Of a stretch of 64,000 bases of DNA, positions 22,640-37,800 are shown piece after piece. Each line of letters opens with the position of its first letter. The first letter of the stretch is position 1. The translations under genes were made by a program, and so were the position numbers. A model generated the notes under the pieces. It made no database searches, was not told the origin of the DNA, and saw only the letters and a list, made by a program, of their open reading frames with translations. The stretch is from Viscum album (taxonomy: Eukaryota; Streptophyta; Magnoliopsida; Santalales; Viscaceae), in the NCBI GenBank assembly GCA_963277665.1, contig OY728165.1, positions 1,761,578,772-1,761,642,771 of the forward strand. Direction: 5' to 3'.

Positions 22640-22850
22640 CACCTAGACTACATTTATTAGGAGGATATAATCACTTTTGAGAATACTCTAGGTATTTTTA
22701 AGATAATTCCCAAAGACATTTGGGGGATTAAACCTCTAAATAATCATCCTCTATTCATTGACTGTATCACTTATTATATGAATATACATCAGTATTTTCG
22801 CCTCCCAAAGCCTCATAGGTTACTATTGGACCATTCAGTATTCCATCTTT
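22640..22850 (-). pseudogene. pol (fragment): Sequence downstream of the Athila/Tat-type protease, broken
   Basis: The minus-strand frame continues from the protease with KDGILNGPIVTYEALGGENT and DVYSYNK, then stops. This is how such polyproteins read between protease and RT. It ends at the LTR C' border, so the RT, RNase H and integrase of this copy are missing here. If C' and A are insertions, they should lie to the left of this window. Confidence 0.6.
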
Positions 22851-23300
22851 TCAATTGATGGGGTACTTCAGACACCGATGGAATGTTGAAGGTACCTTCA
22901 TTTTGAAATGGATGAAGGGCATTCCAAGGAGGGCATTGTAGGTGGTGTCCTTCGGGATAACCATAAAATCAACACTAGATATGAGATTTCTAAATCGACC
23001 ATAATGTTTTATCATCCCAATAGGTCTATTCTTGTGATTATCATACCCTTGATTGGTCATATTTGATGGAGATATGTCACCTTTTCAATATCTAAAATGT
23101 CAGTGGGTAATAACCAAGATTATGTTGATCCAATATACATTATAAATCAGGCCCTCCTAAAGCTGATATTATTTAGTCTTCCCAAAACATATAGGTGCTT
23201 AATTTTCCATTAGAGGACCTCATCTTGATCTGTGATATTGAATAAGATAGAGAAATGATATTACAGGACATGGTGTCCACTCGACAGAACATTGATGTAA
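22851..23300 (-). pseudogene. pol (PR): Aspartic protease of an Athila/Tat-type Ty3 element, broken
   Basis: The open frame 22851-23060 reads NRPIGMIKHYGRFRNLISSV, then DFMVIPKDTTYNALLGMPFI and VPSTFHRCLKYP. This is the hallmark C-terminal half of the Athila/Tat protease region ('vid..TTYNaLLGRPWIH..kaVPSTlHQclKyp'). Upstream, at 23100-23260, broken frames give DEVLSNGKLST-like peptides and NNISFRRALI, where the family has its 'vLiD.GSs.N' catalytic segment. The active-site DSG itself is not intact. A frameshift separates the two halves. This is the only clear minus-strand Ty3 enzyme domain in the window. Confidence 0.8.
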
Positions 23301-26300
23301 TGAATTCTGTCACGAACTCATATGGATTCTACAAGTATTCACCAAGTGCCTCCCAATGTTAGATTGAAAGAAGATGTACATCGAGGATTAAGATCATGGA
23401 TCAGACAATTAGAAGTTATTTGGAACATCATACATTTGTGACAATGATTGGTTCTTCACGGTATGGGGTTTCTCTTAATCATGCAGTTTTAGAGTAGATG
23501 CATTTGATGTGGATGACGGTATTTCCTGTGCCGAGGTTGAGAAAATGTCTGCTACTAGTGGAGTGTGATGAAATTGTCTTTCCAATTTATTTGGTTGATC
23601 GTATAATTGAACTATCAATAGGAGTTTAGGAAGAATATTGTGTGAATATTACATCCGGAGGGCTCTTCAGCACCTAACTAAAAATTTTGGGACTATTGGA
23701 GTTATTTCTCATTAGTAGTTTTGGAATATATGTTATCCATATGGAATTGAAAGAAATATTTGGTTTGATCCTATCTAGGATGTCCCTTGTATACTCATTT
23801 TCGGTTAAAGAGGCTTCACATTCCATGATTATATGAATTAAAGTCATATAATGAGGTATATTCATCATAAAGAAGGTTTTTTCCAAGAGTATCACATTCA
23901 CAAAACCAAAAATGGTTTATTCATTCGATGGGGATTCCTTTTGATGGGGTGATGTCCATGATTCCATTATTAGAGGTGTGAAATCTGTTATCAATAGACA
24001 TTTTGTTGGAGAAAATTGGGACACATCATCTTCTCATTCTTAAATCTTTTAGTGGTCACTCCGGCATGTTTTAGGAATATCTATAATTTCCACCTTCAGT
24101 GGTGGATCTATTTGGGTCAAGACAGCTATTATCCTATGGTGGGAGGATCTTATTAATGTGTTTTCTATGTCATCCAGTTGAATATCTTCTCCTCATTCCT
24201 TGCTAGAACATTATTACAATCAGTTTCCTTTTCTGACTAGGTAATTCTTATGCAGGTAAACTGATCTAAGGAGTTATCTAACAATACCATTCCAAATTAT
24301 ATCATTCCTTGAAGGATGTAGTTAATGATAACTTATTCTTGTATATTATAACACATTATTCCATAGAAAGGGAAACAATCAGGATGGTTATTGAGGATGA
24401 CCTCATTAGGTTTCTTATGTTGTGGAATTGTGTTCTTCTTTTTTCCATTGATGCCAACAAATAACCCGGTAGATATTATTTTCTGAATGATAAAAATTTT
24501 CTCATATGTGCATCAAAACTCATGTGAGCCTAATTTCTCTATGTTTCTAGCTGAGGGATATTTTTTTGTTGTTACCACTTGACAAGAGGTTCTAGGTTGT
24601 TCCGGAACATCTTAGGACATTTTATGGGCATAGTTGTGGGATATAGAATGATAAATTATTTGTTTTCTTTACCTGTTTATTTCCCCTATGTTTTGGCCAT
24701 GACTCATGTTTTGGATCAGGATAACTAAATGGAGTCATCATGAAATGTTACCCTTTTAGGGAAATCACAGTGTACGGCAGGATAATTAATGAGAATCACA
24801 TGCACCTAAAACTCATCCAATTGATTTTTATTATGGATATCTAGTAGTTTTTATTGGGAGAGAGGGATATAGAGATAATGAGTTCATCCATTCAACCTAG
24901 ATACGAAGTCAGACACACTCTCATTCTATTTTTGTTTGTTGTTAATTAGGTAAAACACTATAAGTTTCCTCTATATAGGGAGAAATTGGTAAATAAATTT
25001 ATGAAGAATGCATTCCTTTCATATAATGGATGGTAAGTGTTATAGTATATAGAAAACACCACAACTTCTTTTTTCCTCTGGCTAATCTATTGGGCCCATC
25101 ATCACCTCACATCGGGATATAGAGTTTGTGATGTGTTTATCACTGTCTCTTGAATAATAAAATTTGGATAACATGGAAATTCTGAAGTTATAAAAAGGAA
25201 AAGATTCATCCAGTCATTCGGTATAAGGATTCCTCTATGGCTGCACAACAGTAGATCACCCTTCCAAAGATATCATTCTTGTTTTTATGGACTCCATGAT
25301 GTAATTTATCTCTGGGTATACATATTTCTAATCTACCACATTCCTATAGGGTGTTGATGAAGTTCAATGAGGTGGTCCTTATTTATTCTCACACTGATTA
25401 TAAATTAATCCTAACTATGAATGATCACCCTGTAAAAGTAGAACATGTCACCACAACATATGGAAGTCTTGATAAATTTATACTTCTTAATTTATGTAGA
25501 GTGTCTACATTGATTTAGAGAAATTGTGATGCTCATATGCCACTCTAACTTAAAGTTCATCTATATAAGGAAGGATATCCATCCCTTCCTGAAGATGATA
25601 CTCAGTGGGATTATTTACCCGGAGTAGCATCTTGCTGTGTTTTTTGAGAGTTTCTATTTATCTCTCATATTGAGATTGTTTTTCCTCCATGGAAGGAACT
25701 TCATCCCAGATAGATGGTGATCAGGATATTTCTGAACCTTTCCTTTTTCTCTTTGGTAGTGTTCCTATTGAGGGTTGAATGCTTAGTATTTAAAGGTTCC
25801 AAATTTTTTAACCATCTCTGGTTCTGAATGAATTCCTCATCGATTGATGAATCTATGACACCATCCTCTCGGTGTACATTTTCAATGTTTAATCCCTCTA
25901 AATTTTCATATTGATTTATTTCTGTCATGTTTATAGTGAAGAAATTCACAAAGGAATATCTAGTGATGGTTGTTTTTCCACTACCTTAGACACAATAATA
26001 TGATTCTTCACAATATTCATCAGTTTCATTATTCAATCATTTGGCCATTTCTTCCATTTTTTGTTGAGACAATGACAAGATCCATGAAGTTTAACTATAC
26101 ATTCCTCCCAAATTACATTATAAATAGTCACCTTGAGAGAGTTTCTAGTTGTGGTTTCTAATGGGCCCCAAACAAGTAGTTGTTTTTCTAGTGATGGGAG
26201 GAACATGTGAGATTCCAAGAGTGGAGTTTTCCCTCCCATCACAGAGAAAACAAATTCTCTCATTGTTGATAATGATGATAAAAATTCTCTCATACCTATG

Positions 26301-28470
26301 GTTTTAGGGGTCAACTAAGGACACAATTTTCATTGAATGGTCTTGTGTTAAGGATCCAAGGATTCCTGACAAGGATACTATGAATCCCAGGTTATAAATA
26401 AAGATATTAATCCCACTGCCCAAAAGGATATAGTTTATCTAGAATCCTTATTGATATACCCAGGAACAACATAGCGGGTATTGATGTGAGTGATGGTGAT
26501 TGAGATTTAAATTCTCCATGCCAAATGGGATATGGTGTCATTGCATGTTTACTTGATGTGTGTTGAATCCTCACAAGAAATGATGATTTGAGAGGTAGTG
26601 GTAGTGGTAGAAATTTCCCTAATATGATGAGTTATGTCATCTCTTGGATGGATGATATACTCTCTTCTACTATTAATCATTCGATGTGGTGCCGCTATAC
26701 TCTTGTTGGTGTTGGTTGTGATGGAATCCCCTGATGAGAATCATTCTTTACAAGATATTTATTGGGTGATCATAACATCATTATCCATGTCTTAAATTCA
26801 TTCCCATTACTTCATGGTGATCTCTTTAATGTCATGTTTTCTATCCCCTCCCTCTATAATTGATGTTTGGCCACCATTTAAATGAGAGCATTCCATACTT
26901 GTGACCAACTGGCCTAATCATTACCTAGTCCCATGATTTTTCTAGAGGTTATTAAATTATAAAACACCTTATCAATGGGGTTATGATTCTCTAGGTCTGC
27001 CAAAATGTGTAACCCTTGATACTATCTCTATCCTCAAATAAAGATGCATGATTTGGCTTTATAGAACATATATTGAAGGGATGTGATTCAATTATAGAAC
27101 GTGTATTGTAGACTTGGTCTATGATTTTCTTGTTTTGGATCCATGGCCATTGATATAGTAGCCAATACCATCTAAAAATAGATTATTTTGATGTTATGAA
27201 GGTGACCCTCATACCCATGATAAGGGAGATGTCCATCTTTTAGTCACTGATTTGTAGACCATATATTTTGGCATAGATAATTCATGAACTCAATTTCAAT
27301 TTCATTTGGTATGTCATATATTAATTTAGAGAGGTGCCAAAACAAGAGTGGGAGGATTTTTCATGATAACTCACCCCATATGTCAATGTCAACCTCCTCT
27401 TAAACATACATACAAGCCTCCATATTTCTATAACATCAAATATTCTTCTAAGGGTCACCTGATAACTATAGTGGATTTATTTTGGAAGTATATGTGGAAC
27501 TATATGTGGTGGGAACTAATGTTTCGAGCACCTTTCTATACAAGGGTTTCATCGCATTGAACACCTCTCTATATAAAGATGTATCCTCATTGAACACCTC
27601 TCTATAAAGGGGGATTCGGTAATGTGGAGGATTTCCTTGCCTCAAGAAGATATCATCATGGGGTTGTTGAACATTAATAATATCAAGAATAGTATCTCTG
27701 TGTCCATATCCATATTATTGATAGTATCACAATCGTGGTAATGAATATATTCTTCTTTATTGGGATATTTGATGGACCCTTTTTGTGTTGTGAATGTGTC
27801 TCAAATAGCCTCATGGAAACTAGAATTGAGAAGATTAGTGATATGTTCCATATTATGTATCACACTGGGAAAATGTCAACCCTGCTTCTAGAATTGTGTA
27901 GGGATATGAGCATTCTATAAGATGATTTTCAAAAAACTTTTATAATCATCCATTGTTGTGGGTGTATGTTACCACAGATAAGAATATTCTTGAAATTTCC
28001 CTTGGTCCATCTCTTTAAATATTGGAGTATGAGCTTGTCATAAGACTTGTGTCATTCTCAATTTTTGTGCCTCATTAAAGATGGGTATAAGAGCCTGATC
28101 CAGAGCCTTTGGGATATGTTGTTGGCCTTTCGTAGTAGGTACATGAGTATACCCCGAGGCAAGTTCCTATCCCACTTGATGAGCCCCTATTGTAGATGCG
28201 ATATGATCCTGGTCGGAATATTCTTTCCCCAATGGAATATTATGGCGGACCTCCAGAATGGATAAAGGGATATAAGCCTCTATCAGGATTGCCTCATAAT
28301 GATAGTAGTAATTTTTTTCATCAGATGATGTAGGAATTGTGCCTTCATTTATAGATCCTCTTGAATATTAAAACAATATACACAAATTATAATTTGAGAA
28401 CTTCTTGAGACATGATACATTCATACTTTGTCATCTCCAACTAGAAAATGGATTTTTTCCTAATCCTAGG
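23301..28470 (-). pseudogene. Decayed gag-to-protease linker region, minus strand
   Basis: No single domain is recognisable, but several minus-strand stretches read as low-constraint protein in one frame. 26560-26780 carries SIAAPHRMINSRREYIIHPR and following residues. 27950-28260 carries GKEYSDQDHIASTIGAH, GYTHVPTTKGQQHIPKALDQ and ALIPIFNEAQKLRMTQVL. The last resembles a repeated 'Qa.iPiF.E' linker. Such long linkers stand between gag and protease in Tat/Ogre-like elements. The open frames 25701-25949 and 26033-26314 (-) may be parts of it. The plus-strand open frames here show no known family. The assignment to the same element is inference. Confidence 0.4.
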
Positions 28471-28870
28471 CCATTAGAGTATGCCACTAGATGTATTTTA
28501 TAGAAATATTAGCTTGTCTCGATGCTTGTGCCCCAATCACATAGTGATCCCCTGCCATAATTGCAGTATGATCATGATCTGCGGCCATTGGAAAATTCCA
28601 TAAATCAAATTCGACAAGAATATGGCCATATCCTAAGGCATGTCCCACTCTCAATTGGTGACACCAAGTTGGATTGGCATTAAGATCCTAGTTTATTTCC
28701 TCATTATTTATTAGAATATGTTATTAATACACCAATGAATGAGCTATAATTTTATCTTTCTCGAGCACAAACAGATGTTCACAATGACATGAGTGTGGAG
28801 CTATCTTGGATGTATGGATGTGAATATTTTCATTCCATTTATCTAAAATAGTGACATAATTTATTTGCAT
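28470..28870 (-). pseudogene. Unknown protein-like frame, minus strand
   Basis: One minus-strand frame runs for about 130 codons with only four or five stops. It reads NYVTILDKWNENIHIHTSKI, APHSCHCEHLFVLEKDKIIA, NPTWCHQLRVGHALGYGHIL, VEFDLWNFPMAADHDHTAIM and AGDHYVIGAQASRQANISIK. I do not recognise it. The stops are in codons that deamination can produce. It lies upstream of the protease in the same direction, so it may be part of the same Tat-like polyprotein. Confidence 0.4.
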
Positions 28871-31800
28871 AGTACATTAGATATTTATAAAATATATTTG
28901 AATTTTATAAAAGTCTTTTCAAATATATATACCTACACATTTTGTATATTTTTTATGTACTACCAGACAACATCAATTGAAATAGGGATATGAGAACTAT
29001 TTTTTCATATTTGTTCAATAAGAATATTCTAATGGTATTAATGATTGGGGTATGGATATGTTCTTCCAACATTATTTTTTTTGGGAAATACTCTTGTAAA
29101 ATTCATTGGAGTGAGATGGGATATTCACATGCTTACAAGCTATTGCCATTATTTTGTGAAATTCCTTTTAATAAGGAGTGGGGGTTTGAGACTACACCGA
29201 GATACCTATTTATTTCCACTCCTAGTGATCATTCTTTTTTTTCGATGTTTTGGTGATAGAGGTGTTAGTGTGTTGGGTGGTGCCCATAGTGGTTGACAAT
29301 TTGGTACTGGAAAGGTGGTAATGGTGGTGGTTGATAGTTTCCCTCCAAGATGGCACAAAAACTAATTTATAGTAGGTATTTTGATCCATACTCATCCTTC
29401 GTTATAGACTGATGGTTGGAGTTATCATGCTTCTTCTATATACTCACAATGAGGTTGGTTAGGTAAATGAAGACTATGAGCATAGCTAGATATTTACATA
29501 GATTACATGGTCTCGCTATACTTCATCCTTGGAGATCTATGTGGGTAGCTTCAATGGTTGGGTTCTTACAATGTCGGTGGTACACTTAGACCATTATTTT
29601 TCACCACCTACTACTGGGCATGTCAATCACGTGACATTGTTTTGTGACCATTGTGGGTTTCCTCCAAAGGTGAATTATATAAGTGATCTCTTGATGATAA
29701 TGAAATTATCATGTATTGGGATTTTATTGGTGAGAAAATTATTTGTACTCACACATACAAATATAACTTGGTTACTGATTAATACAAAATTAGAAGAAAT
29801 ATGTGCTCAATGATATATGCATGGTTAAAGAAATTGTCATTTTATTCTAGATTCTTCCATTTTTCTTTCATGCAATTATCAACACATGGATGAACATATT
29901 TCATGGGAACCTTGGTTATAGAATATAAACTATAAGATTAAGCTGGTCCAACATATTTCCTTCTAATTGATTGAAAAAAATTGGTCTGATGCATGATTAA
30001 CTGGTCATTTTTTAGTGGAGAGATTCACATCTGGATCACCATTTCTGTTTTCATATAGTGGGATATTAAAATGGTTTGAGGGATTATATCTCCATTATTT
30101 TATTATTAAATAGCTTTACCTAGGGTTCTACATTTATGTTTTGACATAGGATGAGGCGACCATGCCATGTCTATAGCTTGGTCTTATGGTTGGATTTTTT
30201 GGTATCATTTATTTCACAATCATTAACATCATCTTATCATTTTTTTTCTTCATGAAAACTACCAACACTTACCTCATCTATATCAGGGTATAGATAGACT
30301 TTCCAAATTCATGTGGTTAATTAGGGGTTTATACCTAATGATTCTTAGGGGATCAAATTAGTCGATAGGATTGGAGGTTGGACTCATCAAGAACTTTTTA
30401 GGGGAATAACATACTACTCGATGTCTCTATTATAGATTTATGATATGTTTGAGAATATCTTCCTAAACCTAATACATGTCTGGTTACCCAATTAAATCAA
30501 TTTTAGGATAAATCTAGTATTTTAAAAATATAAATGGGAATCTCATTATTGAATATATATATGTACATATCTTTTGTTCATTATCCATTTCCCAAAAATG
30601 AAAGGTGCTTTATGTGCTGAATTTGTACCACCAGTACCATAAGAATTTGTAGCCTTGTATGGAGTCAATTAATTTTGCTAGGAGGGGATTGATCCATTAT
30701 GATTATTTATATATATACTTTATATTATAGTAATAAAAATTCATGTAGTTCATTAAAACTCATGTTGTTTAATTTTTCATCTATACAAAACAAATTTATA
30801 GGAAATAGTGTGGTATATATTTGAGCATGAGTCTCGAGGATACATCCTATCTAACCATTTTATTGAAGGAATTATATTTATCTTTGGTAGATCACACATT
30901 TTGAACTGTTCCCAATGTATATTTTCTCTTATATGGTAGGTTTATATCATTCCACTCATTAGGTATTACTTTTTGATACTACCATAGTTAGTGAAGAATC
31001 ATGATGACAAAGAGTTTTTAACGGCGACTCCCTAATCCCTTGTAATCTATGCTCAGTGTGAGAAATATGGAATGGTAAAAAAATTCCTCATTAAATATGC
31101 ATGTGGGGATTATGAACCAGGAAGAATCTTAGAGCACTATAATATGGTGCCCGGACCTTAGAAGGGTGTCCTATATATCCATATTATGGCAGGAACGGTT
31201 AACATTGTAGTTCAATTTTATTAATCAATCAGCTATGGGAAGTGTTTGAGTTATCCTCCTGTGGGAATGATTTGCCCCCATTGATGAAATGAAGGATGCA
31301 TTCATATTACATGAAAATGGATTGTTATATGAACATTGACTATAATAATTCATGCTATATACCATAGTCATTGATGGAATAAATGTTCTACGAGATTATT
31401 TTTGTTAATGATTACATGGCGATGATTCCATTTTCCTTATAATGCCTTGTCAAGAAAATAATATCCTTATTTCAAATCTATATATCCACTGATATATTCT
31501 CATTTGTGGGAAAAGGGGGGTTGAAAATTTTCTATTTCATAAAATTTGGATGTGGGACTTTTGTACTAGGATAGACTATTAGCAGTTTGGTATGAAGCTT
31601 GATCGATAAGAAAGTATCATTCATATATGTTTTATTGAATGATGTAGAGTTATCCTGGTTATCATGGACGATGATTACACACTGAGGTTTCCCTTATGAT
31701 TGGTGATTACAAATAGCTTGTAAAAAAATTAACATGTCCTAGGATTCCCTTTGTGATGAAGCTTGATTTCCTTTCTGATAAGCATTGATTCATAGTTTAA

Positions 31801-34800
31801 AATGTCTCTATTTCGTGGGTGACATATTAGAGAATGTATTCCTATCATGACCAAGGAAAACCTCATTATCCAATTATAGTATCAAAGGGATTTCATGTAT
31901 AGAGGAAGGATGTTTTGATAATTATTTCATGAGCTTGACTGACTCGTCTGAATGAAATCACAAGACCTAGATGGTTGCCTCTTGAATCCCTCTAATGACC
32001 CCAACCACCATTTCTAAATTGTGTCACATGATCCCCCTGAATTCCCCAATTATTATGATGAAATCAACCTACACATCATTGAGGATGTCACATGTTCTAG
32101 TGTGACTTGTCTTGTGCGGAGCTATTTTTTATGGTTGACATGTCTGGAGGGAATCACGAGAATTGGCTAGCATGGCCAAAGGCAAACATGAGAGCTAATT
32201 AACATGCCTATGTTCCATCATGAGAATAATATTACATACATTGGTGTAACCATATGATTTTTGAGACATGTCTGTAGGTCCCCGCATGGTCTGGACATCG
32301 ATCCCAGATGTATTTTTTGAGACCTGGGTGGCATTCTAGGGGATCCTAATTGAATTCATCACAAAATATAAAGGACATCGTGTGATTGGAATATTACACC
32401 CAATGAGTGTTTCATGAAAATGAAAAAATGACTGGGTCTTATCACATGACCTAGATGAATCATGTGAAGTGCATGGAGAAAAAAGTGTGTGTATTTCTCT
32501 TATGAATCATTTTTATTTGTGTCAATTATATCATTTATATTGTTAATGGCACATATTATATCTATGTTATCTTATTTAATTTCTCGCATCATCTAGAATA
32601 CATGTGGGATATACCCCACTTGTCCCTCTAAAAGTCCATTATGTTCTCTATGAGTGATCATGATATGTTCTTTACGAATTGTTCATGATCAATCTAGCTA
32701 TTATTTGTTATATTATTTGAAGGAAGTCATTATTTTAACATGGTAATCATATCTGAGAAAAATGATTTAGAATTGGAGAATTATTATGTGATATCATCCA
32801 TCTACCTAGAGTCGAAGGTCATATTTTCATGATAGGGTGGGGGATTTATAACACATTAAATAATGATTTATTTCTCATATTTGTGGGGACTATCATGCAT
32901 ATCTATTCCTGAGTCATTGAAGGAATTTAGTGTCACATATCATCACAAGTCTCTATCATGGATTTCTATGAGGGAGTCACATGATTCTCATCGACCATGA
33001 GAGTACTCTATTAGCACTGAATATATTTTATTATCTCTAATTATAGGGGACTTGTTGAATCTTTTGGTCACACCAAAGGATGTCCATATTTTTATATTGG
33101 CATATACAAGGGCCATTGTAAGATCAGAATTTCTTTTAAAATGTCAACACATTATATCGAGTTAAATGATTTGGATTTTTTATGAGATATGGATCGTTTT
33201 TTATGGGGCCTTTGTGGGGTCTTGCTAATTTGTCTATGATATTCCAATACAATTTTGTAGTAATACATTGTGTTCCATATAGTTTTTATTGCCCCATGAT
33301 TCTCCCAACCGCATCAATTGTATTTCCTTTGTGTATTCTAAAAATATCATGGATCATGAGAGTTTACATGAGTATTTTTAAGGAAAAACACTTTGTTTTT
33401 TTGGTGATGTGTCACATGGTTAACAAAGGTACATTGTGGATTCACAATAATATCATGTAAAAACCCATATGTTTTTCTTTTAGGGAGCTAAAGGATGAGT
33501 ATGTAGTCAACTGGTCATACCCGATGCTCATCAGGTGATGAAGCTGACAAGCCATAGGTGTTCTCCATCCTTCCCCATCTGATTATCCATGAGAGTGCCA
33601 CTTGATAATTATGGGATCCTGTCATGGTGTATGGACCCTATCCTAGTCAGTCACTCAAAATTTCTATGGCATATTGCATGATCAGTTATGGATCACATGA
33701 TGATGTGATGAATTTTTCTGGGGAATTCAGTTTTCTCATCTTTGATGCATCGTGTATTCAATTATGAATCAAGATATGATGCATGAACATTATCCTAGAT
33801 AATTTCTATTTTTTATTTTTATGTGTTCCACATTCATTGGTTTTTGGTTCAATGGCATGACTAAGGGTGTTTTAATTTCATATAATAATTCCAATGTGTG
33901 AATGGAAATTCATCCATGGCTTTATATGAATGTCGAATAATATTAGCCACATGAATGTGTTTCACTGAGAAGGAATCACACAAGGCAATCTAACGATATA
34001 CAAATCCTTATGTGACAAAGTGTAGGTGGAAAATAGATTAAGTCATGTGAATAAATTACTATTATGTAAATGATATATTTATTTTCTTCACGTAGAAGAA
34101 TTTAATGCAACATGAATCTTCTCTTGGACACCTGAATATTAATTGTGTGAAGAGTGGATTTCCATAAAATCAATATGGTTAATCGTGTCTATAAATATAT
34201 TTTATTAACATCTATTTTAGTTCATAAAAGCATTATTTATGAATATATCATATCTAAACACTGAGTAAATGTCCACATTTCTACATATAACTAGGTTAGA
34301 GGAAATTTATTCTCCTTCTATGAGGAGGAAAGATCAGGATATGTGTTTGGTACTATGATGGCCTACCAAATTATATACATGTGGTTCATCAAATCTCTTC
34401 ACGTTAAAATATTTTTTTAAAAACACTTATGAAAATTAGTCTATGTGATGAATTTGATGATTTTTTTGAAATAGAGTGTAAAATATTATGTGAATGTGAG
34501 CTGGTTTGTGTAACCCATTTGTGGGGCCATGCAATCTCATTCATATATCCCTTATGGGGGATCGTGATTCACAATTTTTCATAAAAAATGAGAGAAATTT
34601 TCTTAAAACTATGAATGTACAGAAAATAATTATCTACAATTTGTATTAATATACAAATCACAACACTACCTTTACAAATGTGAGAATGTTGGAGTGTCCT
34701 ATAAACAATACCTTTTGTTCAACCCATGAAATTACCCATCCCCCAATCCAAAACTTATACCACATTATGATATATTTTCATAACACTTAAACACTTTTCC

Positions 34801-37800
34801 TTGTTCATGGGTGATCAAGAAAACTCATTAGGACATCACATTATCATGCAATCCATTCATGAAACTTCATGTTTGTGTTGTAGATTTTATTCATATAGAG
34901 AATATTCTTGAAAATTTCTATCCACACAGTGGTGTCAATGTTTAAATCCATTTCTATTGCCTATATTTTGTGAAAATTATCAATGATGGTTAAGACATAA
35001 CATCTTTTAATACATATCATAAATATAAGAAATATGTATCAAGAGCTTTATGCATGCACTCCCAAGCTTGTATAGTCAAGGGATTGTGTTCATGTGCTAA
35101 ATAAAAAACATTAAAGTGCTATAAAGACTGAGTGTTGTATATTGTATTTGTCGCACTCCAATTTTATACATAGACCATCAATGAGGAATCATGTTTCTAC
35201 ATAGAGGGTTACTGTTTTTAGATAGTCTATATGTAGATTTAAGAGTGTGCTACCAATATTTTTACTATAATGAACATTAACTACATGAACCATGGAGTCA
35301 TGCCACTTGTAAGATCACTAAATTATGATATTGGTGAAGATGAAAATTTACCTATCGTTTTTTTCATTACTGTCGTAAAAATGTATTTACGGCATGAATT
35401 TTCTGAATCCTGCTAATGATTATGTTAATATTGATCATATTAGAGCACATCATTCAATGTGTGGATCAATTTTCTCATTAAATAAAACAATATGGTAGTC
35501 TCAGTGTGAAATAATGAGTTTCATTATATGATGTCTCATAAAATTATTCAGGGGAATGGATTTACTACTCTTCTCATTATATAGTATATGTTTATGTGAC
35601 TTCATGTGATGGAAATTTCAATATGAGGAGTTACACATGATGAGTCCAACCCCTAGATGTTTTTTTGGATGATGAATGTGACAATGAAGATGATCTCATA
35701 TGTAGAGAAACTCTGTATTATCCTCCACATTCATAGTTATTTATGTCATCATGTATATGATATTCACATTATTTCTATCTTAGGAAAACATATATGGAAT
35801 CATCGCATCATATTTTCTTCATTGGTGTAATATCTAATCCATTAAGAGATTGACCATGAAATTCTACTATGCAGTGGGACAAAGAGTGGCTATTTCATAA
35901 TCATGTGAATGCATGTCAAGAAGATGATGATTCCTATTCACATGATAGAGTATCAATTGTGGGGTTTTTTATGATGGTGTTAATCTTGGTTATCTTGGTA
36001 GGAGGAGATGCCTTGTGAGGAACCTCATTCGCTCAATGGCATAGTAGTGTGCAGTATTCAATCTCGGTTATAGAGGCAAACCAGAACATTGATAGCTCAT
36101 GGATGAAGAATAAAAAAAAGTGATGTAGTGTTTCCATCACAAGGTATGCATCCCATGAATCATTATCACATGTTTATATATTATGATAACATAATTCTTC
36201 ATCGCATGCAACCATTTATAGAAAATAGTGTCATCATGATTATGACCATCAATAATAAATTATAAGTGTATGGGTAAAACTGATAACCCATTATATTTGG
36301 ATGAAAATTATGAATAAAGGTTTAATGATAACAAAGTATTTCTCCAAACAATTGAATAATATAATCGGTATACAAAATTCATTATGATTTCATCCCATCC
36401 ACCACTATCAACCAGTCTTTTATAAAGTTTATCTACCTTTAAAAATTCATATATGATAATAATAAATCACATAAAATTATAAATTTTTAATTTAAATACT
36501 TAATTTCATGACCGTAATATTTTTTTATATAATTTATATTTAATATAATGACAAAAATTGTTAATACATCATATATATGTTGGGTGATATCGAACACTAA
36601 GATATAAATTATTTTTAGAAACATTATCACAATTTGGATGTAGGGTATTTTATTAATTTTTAATAATATAAAACAATGATATGCCTATGAAATCTCTTAT
36701 TTTAATATTATTCATCATCACAATTTATTTTAGGGAATATTTTTTAAAAAAACACATAAAAGCTCCATTATAGTTAGAAAACCATTTATTAAAATTTTAA
36801 TCACTCAGTCGTGTAACATTTCTTGACCAATGCATAATGAATAACATATATGAACATTGTAAACCTACAAATAATGTTGTATATAGCCTTAAGGGATAAT
36901 AATAAACAATAATAATCCACCTAATAAATTATATAACTAAACTATAAGTATGATGGAATTACGGACTGAACATGTTTTTACCTACAAGATGGAATCTAGA
37001 ATGAAAACCATGGAAGTACCATTATATCATATAGATTAATCATGCTAAGTAGAAGCATGGTAAAATTATTTATGAATTATAATTATTCCTATAAGCCAAA
37101 GAATGAAGAAGGAAGAATAAATTTTCTTCCATGTGGAAATAAATAAAACAACATATTATTGGTGACCTATAGATATTTTGTGATGAAGATTGTCCCCATC
37201 ACTAAATGGAGGTACCATGGACTATGTGTGAAGTTGTAATCCCTTGGGAGGGGATGAATAATGTTGATAACTCCATAGGGGTTAAGGGAGACTAAAAACT
37301 GAATGAAATCCATTTCCACCATTATTTTTAATATTAATTTATTTATTAACATAATAAAATGCCCCTTTCGTATGGGTGGTTTCATAGGAATTTACTATAT
37401 ACCCTAGTGTTTTAGAGATACCCACTAAATCCACTAAACCCTACTTGAAACAATGTAATAGACCCCATGTTAACGAATCACTAATGCACCCTTCTCATAA
37501 TATTTCGTTTGTAAAACCCATACAAAACACCAACAATCATGATTACCTTAAATAACACCTAAAATATAAATATAGTACTTATAATATATGGAAATACATT
37601 AACAAATGTGTCATGGTCTTTAAAACCTACCCACATTTCTAATTCTAGTCATCGATTATATTTAACTAGCTTCTCACGTACAAAACATAGGAAATTAATA
37701 CATTTTCTCAATATCTATTAGCCAATATTCTTCATGGTGAATACAATGATTCCACCATCACCAATTTGGGTGAATCATCCTACCTCACAACACATTATGA

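Noticed and set aside
28990..29296. Two overlapping plus-strand frames with hydrophobic stretches
   Set aside because: They overlap in different frames, show no family match, and hydrophobic runs are expected in T-rich DNA.
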